Source of the DNA: CAYVFC01 sp964450715
Lineage (GTDB): Bacteria; Myxococcota_A; Polyangia; Polyangiales; JAFGIB01
Reading direction: 5' to 3'
Length of the DNA stretch: 27,446 bases
Assembly: GCA_964450715.1 (NCBI GenBank)
Contig: CAYVFC010000108.1
Location: 1 to 27,446, forward strand
Numbering within the stretch: the first letter of the stretch is position 1; every line of letters begins with the position of its first letter. Below the pieces are notes generated by a model that searched no databases, was not told where the DNA came from, and was given only the letters and a program-made list of their open reading frames with translations. The position numbers and the translations under genes are program-made. Below are positions 14,185 through 22,988 of this stretch, piece by piece.

Positions 14185-14402
14185 CAGCGCTGCGCGTTCT
14201 CGCCGGAGGCAGCGGGGGCGCCGTCGGCCTCGGGCTCGCCGCCGCCGGCCTGCGCTACCACGAACAACAGGGCGAACAGCGCCAGCAGCGCGGCTCCCAG
14301 CGCGGGTACCCACCAGGGCGTGTCCGCCGCTTCATCTACGATGTCCGGTATCTCCGGCGCTTTGTTCGATTCATGCATGGAAGTTGCCGCAGCTTGCCCC
14401 AT
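14184..14402 (-). CDS. Small single-pass membrane protein, 72 residues
   Basis: The product starts at the ATG at 14402, which has GGAG six bases upstream; a second ATG at 14378 gives 64 residues. After an acidic N-terminus (APEIPDIVDEAADTPWW) comes one strong membrane helix (VPALGAALLALFALLFVVAQA), then a short Gly/Glu/Ala-rich tail. It has no recognised domain. The acidic N-terminus followed by a helix is typical of small inner-membrane accessory proteins. It lies 41 bases downstream of the IMPase-family gene on the same strand, probably in its operon. Confidence 0.65.
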   Translation of the reverse strand: MGQAAATSMHESNKAPEIPDIVDEAADTPWWVPALGAALLALFALLFVVAQAGGGEPEADGAPAASGENAQR

Positions 14403-14443
14403 CCGCGCTCCGGGATCAAGGGCTGGAAAACCAACCCGCCTCG

Positions 14444-15361
14444 CTACGGTATATCGCTCTTTCTCGCCCGCGGCGCGGCCGAGGGTCGGACGCGGGACCC
14501 GCGGACGATTTCCAACAACTGCTCGTGGATCAATCCGTTGGAGACCAGGGCATTGCCGCCATATATCGTGTGCTCGCCCTCGAAAGAGGTGAGCATTCCT
14601 CCGGCCTCCCGCACCAGCACGGCCGGCGCGCAGATATCCCAGGGCTGCACCCCGGGATCGATCATCGCGTCTGCTCTTCCGTGCATCACCGTCCGGTATC
14701 CGCCGAAATCCGCGAACCCACGTTGCGAGTAGGTCTTGTTTCCGATCTCCACCAGCAGGTGCTCCATGCCCATGGTGGTAAACTGGTTCAATCCTCCGTG
14801 CGAAATGAGCGCCGAGGCGAGCGAGTCCACGCCCGATACCCTGACCGGCCGGCCGTTGGCCAGCGTGCCCTCGCCCTTCACCGCCAGGTAGAAATCGCTG
14901 GAAACCGGCATATACGCCGCGCCGACTACAGGCTCGCCGTCCGCCTCCAGGCCGACCAGCACCGCCCATCCCCGTAGGCCGCGGATGAAAGAGCGGGTGC
15001 CGTCGATCGGGTCCACCACAAAGCGCATCTCGCTATCGTCGGAATCGGACAGGCCCGTCTCCTCGCCCAGAAAGCCTACCTCGGGGAAACGCCTGGCCAG
15101 GAACCGCCGGAGCCTTCGCTCCACCAGCTGGTCGGCTGCCGTCAGCGGGCTGTTGACCGCATCCGGCTTCATCTGGAAGTTGTTCACCACCCCGGCCCGG
15201 AATTGTTGCAGGGCGTCCTCGCCGGCGGCGATCATCTCGGTAATCAGCTCGTACAGGGCGCCCCGCCCGCCGATGCGATCCAGATCGAACTTCGAGCTGC
15301 TCTTCTCGGACACGACGAATCGAAGCCTATCACGGTCCGCCCCGAGCGAAAAGGTTGTCAC
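14444..15361 (-). CDS. Inositol-monophosphatase-family phosphatase (possibly histidinol-phosphatase, HisN type)
   Basis: The 305-residue product has the Mg-dependent, Li-sensitive phosphatase motifs in order: SPLTAADQLVERRLRRFL, GFLGEETG (metal-binding Glu pair, about 100), FVVDPIDGTRSFIRG (about 118-130), and a C-terminal GVQPWDICAPAVLVREAGG with the third metal Asp. The family hydrolyses inositol phosphate, histidinol phosphate, PAP or fructose 1,6-bisphosphate. The FIRG variant after DGT and the Arg-rich mid-region resemble HisN-like members, but substrate cannot be fixed from sequence. The N-terminus is about 30 residues longer than usual, so a start near the Met at about residue 43 is an alternative. 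It is followed by the small membrane protein gene. Confidence 0.88.
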   Translation of the reverse strand: MTTFSLGADRDRLRFVVSEKSSSKFDLDRIGGRGALYELITEMIAAGEDALQQFRAGVVNNFQMKPDAVNSPLTAADQLVERRLRRFLARRFPEVGFLGEETGLSDSDDSEMRFVVDPIDGTRSFIRGLRGWAVLVGLEADGEPVVGAAYMPVSSDFYLAVKGEGTLANGRPVRVSGVDSLASALISHGGLNQFTTMGMEHLLVEIGNKTYSQRGFADFGGYRTVMHGRADAMIDPGVQPWDICAPAVLVREAGGMLTSFEGEHTIYGGNALVSNGLIHEQLLEIVRGSRVRPSAAPRARKSDIP

Positions 15362-15415
15362 CGTTCAGGCGACGGGTGCTCTAGTGGAAACAACGGCGGG
15401 GACCGCTCGTGCGCG

Positions 15416-15946
15416 CTACTGCTGCGGCGAGCCGCCGGGGTACCGCGACCCGCGATCCATGATGGAGCGCACCTGGTCGCGCGCCTGGTTGGCAGCGTCG
15501 CGCACCTGGTTGCTTTGCTGGTACTCGACCTTGTGTACGACCATACAGCTGGGGGCGATGCTCTTGTCCAGGCTCCACAGCCATTTCTCGCCGTGGACGC
15601 GGGCGTTAACCTTGAGCATGCTAGCCTTCATGGCGAGCTTACCCGAGGTCATGCCGGCCAGCGCTCCCGGGAGCGCGCTGCTCGTGCCACCCTGCTGCCC
15701 GGCCTTGCCGAGCGGCTCGATGGACAGCGCCACCTCGGAGACCTCCAGGCCCACCGAGTCGGCCATGGCCTTGAACCGCGCCTGCGCGACATCGCGGTCC
15801 AGCGGCCCGGAGCCCCGCTGACTACAGAGGGAGACCGAGCTCCTGGAAAGCTCGCTGACCCGCCCCAGAAGATTGTACTTGGCGTATATCCAGCAAGCCC
15901 CGAGCACGGTGATCCCCGCCAGCGCCAGGGAGAAGACGATACGCAT
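15416..15946 (-). CDS. Unrecognised anchored periplasmic protein
   Basis: The product is 176 residues if started at the ATG at 15946, which begins at once with a signal-anchor helix (MRIVFSLALAGITVLGACWIYA); GGAG lies just upstream. A longer frame from 16009 adds 21 residues without support. The hydrophobic segment contains Cys near residue 18, but no clean lipobox. The body has DVAQARFKAMADSVGLEVSEVALSIEPLG and a strand-rich middle, ending in a helical Gln/Asn/Arg-rich tail. I see no known domain. It is probably anchored in the inner membrane with the rest in the periplasm. It lies 54 bases upstream of the IMPase-family gene on the same strand. Confidence 0.72.
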   Translation of the reverse strand: MRIVFSLALAGITVLGACWIYAKYNLLGRVSELSRSSVSLCSQRGSGPLDRDVAQARFKAMADSVGLEVSEVALSIEPLGKAGQQGGTSSALPGALAGMTSGKLAMKASMLKVNARVHGEKWLWSLDKSIAPSCMVVHKVEYQQSNQVRDAANQARDQVRSIMDRGSRYPGGSPQQ

Positions 15947-16310
15947 GGCTCCAGGATACTCCCGGATTCGCGGCCCGTCGAGAGCGCGAAGCAGTGCCGC
16001 TGTCCCCATTTCGGGACTGTCCGCGAACGCGGTAACAGCGTCCGCCCGCGGAAAAACCGGTCTTATCGTAAGGGCCGGGCACGGCGCCAGACACCGGTAG
16101 CACCAGGCTGGGACGCAGAGGTAGAACCCGGTTCCGGAAAAACGCGGCCGTTTACTCGACTACTTTTTACTGCTACAAAATCGCGCTACGCGTGAACGTC
16201 AATCGGATCGGGCACGTGCTCCAGGGCCGGCTTCGTATCCTGGGCGAAGCCGCTTACCGCCCGACGAACGAGGTGGTCTGAAAGCCGGTATCCAGGGGAG
16301 GAAGATAGAT
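15947..16310. other. Intergenic region between divergent genes
   Basis: No gene is supported in these 364 bases. The right part is AT-richer and holds the best promoter candidate for the rightward Cys-rich lipoprotein (16151-16179). I saw no operator-like palindrome of note. Confidence 0.55.
16151..16179 (+). promoter_or_regulatory. Possible sigma-70 promoter for Cys-rich lipoprotein
   Basis: TTTACT (16151-16156) and TACAAA (16174-16179) are separated by 17 bases in an AT-rich patch, about 130 bases before the lipoprotein ATG at 16311. Confidence 0.38.
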
Positions 16311-17690
16311 ATGAGAATTGACGGTACTTCTGGGTTTCTACGCTTGGTGATGGCGGTTTTACTCGCCCTGGGCCTATCCGCAACGGTGGGCTGTAGCAGC
16401 GGCGACGACGACGATGACGGCGCGAGCGCTGGAGGCAGCTCGGGATCGCCCGGAACGGGCGGCGCGGGCGCCGGCGCGGGTGGCGGGGGCGACGGCGGCG
16501 AAGGGGACGTCTGCATTGGGTGTACCGATTGCCCGCCGGACGATCCTCCCTTTGCCGATCCCTACTGCAACAACTTGAAGTGCCCCGACATACCGCCGCT
16601 GGACGGCGACCTGACGCAGAAGGGGGCCTGCTGCTACCGGATGCCGGCCGAGGTCGCGGCCAAGGAGATGCTGCAGCCGGGCGAGGGCGGGCCGCTGAGC
16701 TACGTGATGATCTACAACAAGCCGATCACCCAGCCGCAGACCATCGGCTCCGAGGTCATCGCCGGCATCATGAACAACAGCCAGGAGCAGGGCTACGAGG
16801 TGATGTTGCTCCGCATCAACGGCGTCATCCCGGAGGACGAGGCCCCGCCAGGCCCCATGGATGTGACCATCGACATCGGCTCGGGCCGGCAGAACTGCGA
16901 CGGAACCTACAGCTTCTACGGAAAGGGAGCTGCCCCGGACCACGAGGGGCGGACCGACCCGAACCGCTGGGACGTGCGTACCATGACCGGCACCTGGGAT
17001 TGGAGCGCCGACCCCTACCTCTCGGTCAACGACGAGGGACGCTACTTCGGCCTGGCCTGGGCGCCGCGCTGGCTTAACACGGTCGACATCAACTACGAGC
17101 AGCCGCTCCGGGTGCTGGACCTGACCTTCCCCAACGGCTCCAGGGACGAGGAGGGCAACTGCATCGGCCAGCGCTTTGACGACGGTACCTGGACCGGGCC
17201 CCCGGCCCTGAGCCTCTTCATCCCCATGGCGGAAGCCGAGCAGACCGTCAGCCAGATCGCGGCCCAGACCCTTTGCGCTATCATCGCCAACAGCGTAGGC
17301 GTGCGCGAGTCGGACAGCCTGCCCTTCACCTGCGAGGGCCCGCGGGTGGGAGGCATCAACCCCTGGCTGGAGCTGCCGGACTCCATGTGCCCGACCGATC
17401 CGACCGACGAGACCAAGTGCTGGATCGGCGTGACGGATCACCCGGACTTCGACGCCGAGCGCGACTGCAACGGCACCGATCGCCCCTGCTGCGACCCGAC
17501 CGACACGGGCGCGGACGGGCTACAGGCTTGCAATGCCTGGTTTGTCAAGGCCGAGGTGATGCTGGCCTCGGCGGCCGTCCGCACGGTCGACGACAACGGC
17601 AAGAAGTGGGTCTGGCGCAACAACGACTACCCCGAGAGCGAGGAGTTCGTCACCGATGCGGCGCTGGCTCCGCCGCAGAACTGCAACTGA
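16311..17690 (+). CDS. Large cysteine-rich surface lipoprotein
   Basis: The 459-residue product has a signal peptide (LRLVMAVLLALGLSATVGC, lipidated Cys near 28), an Asp run (GDDDDDGAS), then a Gly/Ala/Ser linker to about residue 65. The rest is a Cys-rich globular region of about 390 residues with no domain I recognise, carrying CIGCTDCPPDD, CNNLKCPDIPP, GACCYRMP, CEGPRVGG and DRPCCDPTD. The many paired cysteines point to a disulfide-stabilised extracellular protein. GGGAGGAAG before the ATG is a strong ribosome-binding site. Transcription ends at the two-way terminator at 17755-17797. Linker style and cysteine content match the other lipoproteins in this window. Function is unknown; surface display is likely. 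Confidence 0.87.
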   Translation: MRIDGTSGFLRLVMAVLLALGLSATVGCSSGDDDDDGASAGGSSGSPGTGGAGAGAGGGGDGGEGDVCIGCTDCPPDDPPFADPYCNNLKCPDIPPLDGDLTQKGACCYRMPAEVAAKEMLQPGEGGPLSYVMIYNKPITQPQTIGSEVIAGIMNNSQEQGYEVMLLRINGVIPEDEAPPGPMDVTIDIGSGRQNCDGTYSFYGKGAAPDHEGRTDPNRWDVRTMTGTWDWSADPYLSVNDEGRYFGLAWAPRWLNTVDINYEQPLRVLDLTFPNGSRDEEGNCIGQRFDDGTWTGPPALSLFIPMAEAEQTVSQIAAQTLCAIIANSVGVRESDSLPFTCEGPRVGGINPWLELPDSMCPTDPTDETKCWIGVTDHPDFDAERDCNGTDRPCCDPTDTGADGLQACNAWFVKAEVMLASAAVRTVDDNGKKWVWRNNDYPESEEFVTDAALAPPQNCN

Positions 17691-17754
17691 CGCGGGCCTG
17701 ACGGCGAAGCCGGGACCGCCCCGCGGGCCTGGCTGGTAAATTCCGGAGAAAACG

Positions 17755-17797
17755 CCAACGGCTTCACGGACCCGAGTCCGCGAAGCCGTTGGTTTTT
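17755..17797. terminator. Strong bidirectional intrinsic terminator
   Basis: The arms CCAACGGCTTC (17755-17765) and GAAGCCGTTGG (17782-17792) pair perfectly, with an inner CGGAC/GTCCG stem, and are followed by TTTTT on the plus strand. Read on the minus strand the hairpin is followed by CGTTTT. It ends both the rightward lipoprotein and the leftward acyltransferase transcripts. Confidence 0.9.
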
Positions 17798-17812
17798 AAG
17801 GGCAACAGAGCC

Positions 17813-18592
17813 TCAATCCCCGATCCTGGGAAACAGCACGTAGCGCAGCCAGCTCATCACCGTGTTGTCGCGCAGCATGTACTTCTCGAACTCGATGAGC
17901 GAATCGAGGTAGCGGTCCGGCTCGGCCAGCATCTGCGTACGGGTGACGAAGGTCCGATCCGGGTCGATCTCCTTGACCACCCGGGCCGGATTGCCCGCCA
18001 CCACCACGTTGGGCGGCACGTCTTTCACCACCACCGCGCAGGCTCCCACCACGCTGTTCCTGCCGATGGTCACCCCCTTGCAGATGGTGGCGCTGTCGCC
18101 GATCCAGACGTTGTCCTCTATACGGATGGGCTCGGACTTGCCCAGCGAGAAGACGCGGTCGTACATGTCGTGCCAGTCGGCATCGGTCAGGTAGGCGTTG
18201 GCCGCGATCATCGCGTTCGGGCCTACCGAGATCTCCGAGGCCGAGCTCAGGCGCACCCCGGGTGCCACGATGGTGTAGTCGCCGATCGATATGCGACCGT
18301 TCCCGCCCCGGTTGGGCCAGACCGTGAACCTGACCTTTCTATCCGCGGTGGCCAGCACGTTGACGTAGCGGCCGATGGATATTGCCGGCCCGAAGACCAC
18401 CACGTGGCGGGGGCCGACGAAATTGACCCCCTCGCCCACGGCATCGAAATGGGGGTAGACGAAGTGCCTGGCGTAGAAGCGATCCGCCTCGAAAAGCGCT
18501 CGCTTGAGGAAGTATGGCCGGTGCTCGTTGCGCAAGAAGCTGTGCCTCTCTGATCGGTGAGGAAAACCGTGCCTTACCCCCCCGGCGCCCAT
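17813..18592 (-). CDS. Hexapeptide-repeat (left-handed beta-helix) acyltransferase
   Basis: The 259-residue product carries hexapeptide repeats from about 70 to 210: ISIGRYVNV, ISIGDYTIVAPGVRLSS, ISVGPNAMIAANAYL, IRIEDNVWIGDSATICKGVTIGRNSVVGACAVV, and then VVAGNPARVVKEI. TDADWHD gives the active-site His region typical of O-acetyltransferases of the NodL/LacA/WbbJ style. The AGNPA motif is a family mark. The enzyme likely acetylates a sugar from acetyl-CoA in the cytoplasm, as in surface-polysaccharide decoration, but no sugar-pathway genes adjoin it. A GGAAAA sequence precedes the ATG at 18592. The true start could be a little downstream, as the first 20 residues are not typical. Confidence 0.88.
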   Translation of the reverse strand: MGAGGVRHGFPHRSERHSFLRNEHRPYFLKRALFEADRFYARHFVYPHFDAVGEGVNFVGPRHVVVFGPAISIGRYVNVLATADRKVRFTVWPNRGGNGRISIGDYTIVAPGVRLSSASEISVGPNAMIAANAYLTDADWHDMYDRVFSLGKSEPIRIEDNVWIGDSATICKGVTIGRNSVVGACAVVVKDVPPNVVVAGNPARVVKEIDPDRTFVTRTQMLAEPDRYLDSLIEFEKYMLRDNTVMSWLRYVLFPRIGD

Positions 18593-18760
18593 TTTTCCAG
18601 CCCGATTTTCTTCTTTCGGCCACTCCCCGCCCTTCCCTTAATAGCGATCGTCCCCTTCATTCCCCGTTGCTCTGCCGCCACGGGTGCCCCGGAAGACGCT
18701 CGGCTGTACCGCCGGAATTTTCGCGATGTCGCGGCTTCCGATGCGGTAGACTAGTAGGTC

Positions 18761-20839
18761 ATGCCCGGTCCGGTCATCGGAATCGATCTGGGAACCACCA
18801 ACTCGGTCGTCGCCGTGTCCGACGGCTCCTCGGTCCGGATCCTGGAGAACGTGGAAGGCGAGCGGCTGACGCCGTCGGTGGTCGCCTTCCCGACCGGCGG
18901 CGACATCCTGGTAGGCAGGCCGGCGCGCGACCAGCGGATGGTCGACGCCAAAAACACCGTCTTCTCCATCAAGCGCTTGATGGGGCTTCCCTTCCTCAAC
19001 CAGGAGGCGCGCCAGGCCCAGCGGCGCTTCCCCTTTGAGCTGATGGAGGGGCCCACCGGCGACATACAGGTCAAGACCCGCAAGGGCTTGCACTCGCTGC
19101 CCGAGATCAGCTCCTATGTGCTGCGCAAGATTCGCGGCATCGCCCGGGAAGCGATCGGCATGGAGTGCACCGACGCGGTGGTTACCGTGCCCGCCAACTT
19201 CAACGAGCTACAGCGCACCGCCACCCGGGACGCGGCGCATATCGCCGGCCTGAACGTGCTGCGTATGCTCAACGAGCCCACCGCAGCCGCGCTCGCCTAC
19301 GGAGTCGAGTCGGGCAAGCGCGAGCGCATCGCCGTTTACGACCTGGGAGGGGGAACGTTCGACATATCGATCCTGATGCTCGCCTCCGAGGTCTTCCAGG
19401 TGGTGGCCACCGCCGGCGACTCCTACCTGGGCGGCGACGACATCGATGCCCTGATCGCCGAACGCATGGCCGACACCTTCAAGAACAAGCACCGCATCGA
19501 CCTGAGAAAGAGCCCGCAGGCCTACGAGAGGCTGCGGCTGGCCGCCGAGTGGTTGAAGTGCGAGCTGTCGTCGCAGCCGAACGCCGTGGCCTTCGTGGAG
19601 GGGATCGCCTCGCGCCGGCTGGGCGGCTCGATCGATTTGGAGTTCGAGCTCAGCCAGCAGGAGCTGGCCGAGATGTGCTATCCGCTGCTGGGCCGCACCT
19701 TCGACATCTGCAACGAGGCGCTACGCATGGCCGACTTGCGCCCCGAACAGTTCGGAAAGGTCATCCTGGTTGGCGGCTCGACCCGCTCGCCGCAGGTGCG
19801 CAGCATGGTGGCCGAGTATTTCGGACAGCAGCCGCTGACCAGCGTGGACGCGGACCACGTGGTCGCCCAGGGGGCGGCTCTTCAGGGCTTCGCGCTGTCG
19901 CAAGAGAGGTTGAAGCAGATGGCCCTTTCCAGGACGGTGGTGTCGCCGGCCGCCGCGGCCTCCCCGCCCCCCCGACCCCCATCCAGGCAGCTGACCATGT
20001 CGGATGCCTCGGAGGCCGATCTCGCCTTTGATTTCGACCTGGAAGAGGATTCCCCGGCGGCTGCTCCCGCGCCGACCGGAGCGGTCCCGAAGAAGCCGGA
20101 CGTTTCCGAAGCCGAGTTCGACTTCGACTTCGACTTCGAACTCGATATCGAAGAGCCGAAGCCGTCGCCCGCCCCGATCACCGCGGCGCCGAAAGCGCCC
20201 GGGGCGCCTCCGGCGCCGCCGAAAAAGCCGGTCGCCGCGGATGGCGAGCTCGATTTCGACGCCTTCGACCTGAGCTTCGATGTCGAGCCTTCCCAGCCCT
20301 TGCCCGAGACGCCCCGGAAGACGGCCCCCGGGCTCTCGCCCGCCGCCGTCGTGCAGAGGGACGCGGAGTTCGAGGCGAACATCTTCAGCCTCTCGTCGGG
20401 AGGCGAAGCGCAGCTACCGCTGACCATCTCCCCTCTGTTGATGGACGTATCTCCCCGCACCCTGGGGGTGGTCGCGGCCGGAGGTTACTGCCACGAGCTC
20501 ATCGAGCGCAACGCCCCCATTCCCACCGAGGAGACCAGCGAGTTCACCACCAGCCAGGACGGCCAGACCACCGTGCGCGTACCCATCTACCAGGGCGAGG
20601 GGCGCACCATCAAGGAGAACCAGGAGCTGGGCGTGGTCGAGCTGCTCGAGCTGAGGCCGGCGCCGCGGGGCCAGATAACCATCAGCGTAACCTTCATCGT
20701 CGACGCCGACGGAACCCTGAGCGTCAAGGCCAAGGACCTCAACACCGGAAAGGAGCAGAGCATCCGCATCAACCTCAACGCCAAGCTGAGCGACCGGGAG
20801 GTCGAACGGCTGCGGGCCCGCCAGTCGGAGATCAAGTAG
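18761..20839 (+). CDS. Hsp70 (DnaK) paralogue with disordered acidic insert and no C-terminal lid
   Basis: The 692-residue product has a full Hsp70 ATPase domain (about 1-385): IGIDLGTTNS, VVTVPANFNE, NEPTAAALAYG, VYDLGGGTFDIS and VILVGGSTRSPQV. The insert is at about 388-550, just before the linker/substrate-binding domain, and is rich in Ala, Pro, Asp and Phe. It holds three acidic-aromatic blocks (LAFDFDLEEDSP, EFDFDFDFELDIEEP, ELDFDAFDLSFDVEP). The substrate-binding beta domain follows from SPLLMDVSPRTLG. The protein ends just after this domain (SDREVERLRARQSEIK), so the helical lid of a normal DnaK is absent. A J-domain gene starts 11 bases after the stop, so the two form a pair. It is not the housekeeping dnaK, and no CIRCE operator is seen upstream. 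Myxococcus SglK, a DnaK homologue needed for social motility, is a precedent for motility-linked Hsp70s; I cannot show orthology. Confidence 0.92.
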   Translation: MPGPVIGIDLGTTNSVVAVSDGSSVRILENVEGERLTPSVVAFPTGGDILVGRPARDQRMVDAKNTVFSIKRLMGLPFLNQEARQAQRRFPFELMEGPTGDIQVKTRKGLHSLPEISSYVLRKIRGIAREAIGMECTDAVVTVPANFNELQRTATRDAAHIAGLNVLRMLNEPTAAALAYGVESGKRERIAVYDLGGGTFDISILMLASEVFQVVATAGDSYLGGDDIDALIAERMADTFKNKHRIDLRKSPQAYERLRLAAEWLKCELSSQPNAVAFVEGIASRRLGGSIDLEFELSQQELAEMCYPLLGRTFDICNEALRMADLRPEQFGKVILVGGSTRSPQVRSMVAEYFGQQPLTSVDADHVVAQGAALQGFALSQERLKQMALSRTVVSPAAAASPPPRPPSRQLTMSDASEADLAFDFDLEEDSPAAAPAPTGAVPKKPDVSEAEFDFDFDFELDIEEPKPSPAPITAAPKAPGAPPAPPKKPVAADGELDFDAFDLSFDVEPSQPLPETPRKTAPGLSPAAVVQRDAEFEANIFSLSSGGEAQLPLTISPLLMDVSPRTLGVVAAGGYCHELIERNAPIPTEETSEFTTSQDGQTTVRVPIYQGEGRTIKENQELGVVELLELRPAPRGQITISVTFIVDADGTLSVKAKDLNTGKEQSIRINLNAKLSDREVERLRARQSEIK
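20117..20140 (+). repeat. Hexanucleotide repeat in Hsp70 insert
   Basis: A TTCGAC unit repeats several times in tandem, encoding Phe-Asp pairs in the disordered insert. It may expand or contract by slippage in steps of two residues. Confidence 0.6.
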
Positions 20840-20849
20840 GAAGCACGCG

Positions 20850-21332
20850 ATGGCACGGGACCGGCTCGACAGACTCGACTACTACACGCTGCTCGGCGTC
20901 GAGCCCACGGCCACCGAGGACGAGATCGCCCTCGCCTTCCAGGTCTTCGCCCTCAAGTACCACCCCGACCGCTACCCCCAGAACTCCGCCTTTGTCGAGC
21001 GCGCCGCCCAGATCTACCGCCGGGGCACCGAGGCCTACCGGGCGCTGAGCGACCACCGTTTGCGAGCCTGTTACGACCACGACCTCAAGCGCGGCATCCT
21101 CCGCCTCGACCGCGCCAAGGCCAAGCTTCACACCCAGGTCAAGGTCAAGAAGGAACCGGAAATCCTCACCGGTTATCTCCGCCCCCTCATCGTCCAGGCG
21201 GAAAAGGCCCTGGCGCAGAAGGACTACAAGCAGGCGGAGCGCATGTTGCTGTCGGCGCTCGGGCTGGACAAGAAGAATGCAGAGATTAAGAAGCGGTTGC
21301 AGGACGTCCGGGAAAAATTGAAGAAGAAATAG
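20850..21332 (+). CDS. J-domain (DnaJ-like) protein with TPR-like tail
   Basis: The 160-residue product has an N-terminal J domain (about 10-75) with YYTLLGVEPTATEDEIALAF and the essential HPD at residues 38-40 (KYHPDRYP), which stimulates Hsp70 ATPase. There is no Gly/Phe-rich or zinc-finger region, so it is a class C J-protein. The tail (KALAQKDYKQAERMLLSALGLDKKNAEIKKRL) is one TPR-like helical pair that could bind a client. It sits directly after the Hsp70 paralogue with AGGAAG upstream of its ATG, giving a dedicated chaperone pair. Confidence 0.92.
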   Translation: MARDRLDRLDYYTLLGVEPTATEDEIALAFQVFALKYHPDRYPQNSAFVERAAQIYRRGTEAYRALSDHRLRACYDHDLKRGILRLDRAKAKLHTQVKVKKEPEILTGYLRPLIVQAEKALAQKDYKQAERMLLSALGLDKKNAEIKKRLQDVREKLKKK

Positions 21333-21455
21333 AGTATGGCTATAAGAAGCGGAGCGGCGCCCCTTTCGCCACCACCCGAACGGTGCTAGCGAAACGACGC
21401 TCGCCGGGATATATTCGCGGTCGGCACACGGCTCTTCGACACTGGGGGTAAGAGA

Positions 21456-21866
21456 ATGGAAAAGAAAGAAACCGCCACCGCAGTGCTCTGGATCGGAGAA
21501 GACGACGTTTTGCGCGCGGTCTTCAAGGAAGACTCGATCGAAACCCTCGACCATGCCAGGGAAAACGTCGAGGCGGCCTCGGCACTGATCGGCGATCGCA
21601 AGGTACCGGTCCTGATCGATATGAGTGCGATCAAGGAGATATCGCGCGATGCCCGCAGCTTATATGCGAGCGATAAACCGGCCAGCTACTCGATCGCCCA
21701 GGCGCTGATCACGCGTTCGCCCATCAGCAAGGTGATCGGCAACTTCTTTCTCGGGCTCAACAAACCGCTGCACGCGGTCAAGCTCTTCACCTCCGAAGAG
21801 GACGCGCTGGCCTGGCTGAAGAAAAAAACCGAAGAAGCCGCTTCAGAGGCACCGCAGAGTAGTTGA
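21456..21866 (+). CDS. STAS/SpoIIAA-like single-domain protein
   Basis: The 136-residue protein is one alpha/beta domain with VLIDMSAIKEISRDARSLYAS, then SKVIGNFFLGLNKPLHAVKLFTSEEDALAWLKK. This closely follows the STAS-like single-domain family (DUF7793 type) found in Bacteroidota and deltaproteobacteria. GGGGGTAAGAGA lies just before the ATG. The canonical STAS phosphoserine region is not obvious, since MSAI replaces a DxS motif. STAS domains are regulatory switches; which partner this one binds is unknown. It follows the chaperone pair by 123 bases on the same strand and may belong to it, or may have its own promoter. Confidence 0.8.
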   Translation: MEKKETATAVLWIGEDDVLRAVFKEDSIETLDHARENVEAASALIGDRKVPVLIDMSAIKEISRDARSLYASDKPASYSIAQALITRSPISKVIGNFFLGLNKPLHAVKLFTSEEDALAWLKKKTEEAASEAPQSS

Positions 21867-21867
21867 T

Positions 21868-21890
21868 ATAAAACCGCGAAGCGAAGCGGT
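21868..21890 (-). terminator. Probable terminator for the PilT operon
   Basis: On the minus strand, ACCGC and GCGGT form a 5-bp stem around an 8-base loop, followed by TTTTATAT. It lies just beyond the pilT stop at 21895. The short stem makes it modest. Confidence 0.45.
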
Positions 21891-21894
21891 ACCC

Positions 21895-22962
<1,068 letters not shown>

Positions 22963-22988
22963 GGCGAACGAGCCCGTTCCTTTATTCC

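Noticed and set aside
14184..14969. 261-residue minus-strand frame
   Set aside because: Only its last 72 residues have real features; the rest is a shadow of the IMPase-family gene in another frame.
18593..18760. Search for a CIRCE heat-shock operator before the Hsp70 gene
   Set aside because: No TTAGCACTC-type inverted repeat is present in this interval.
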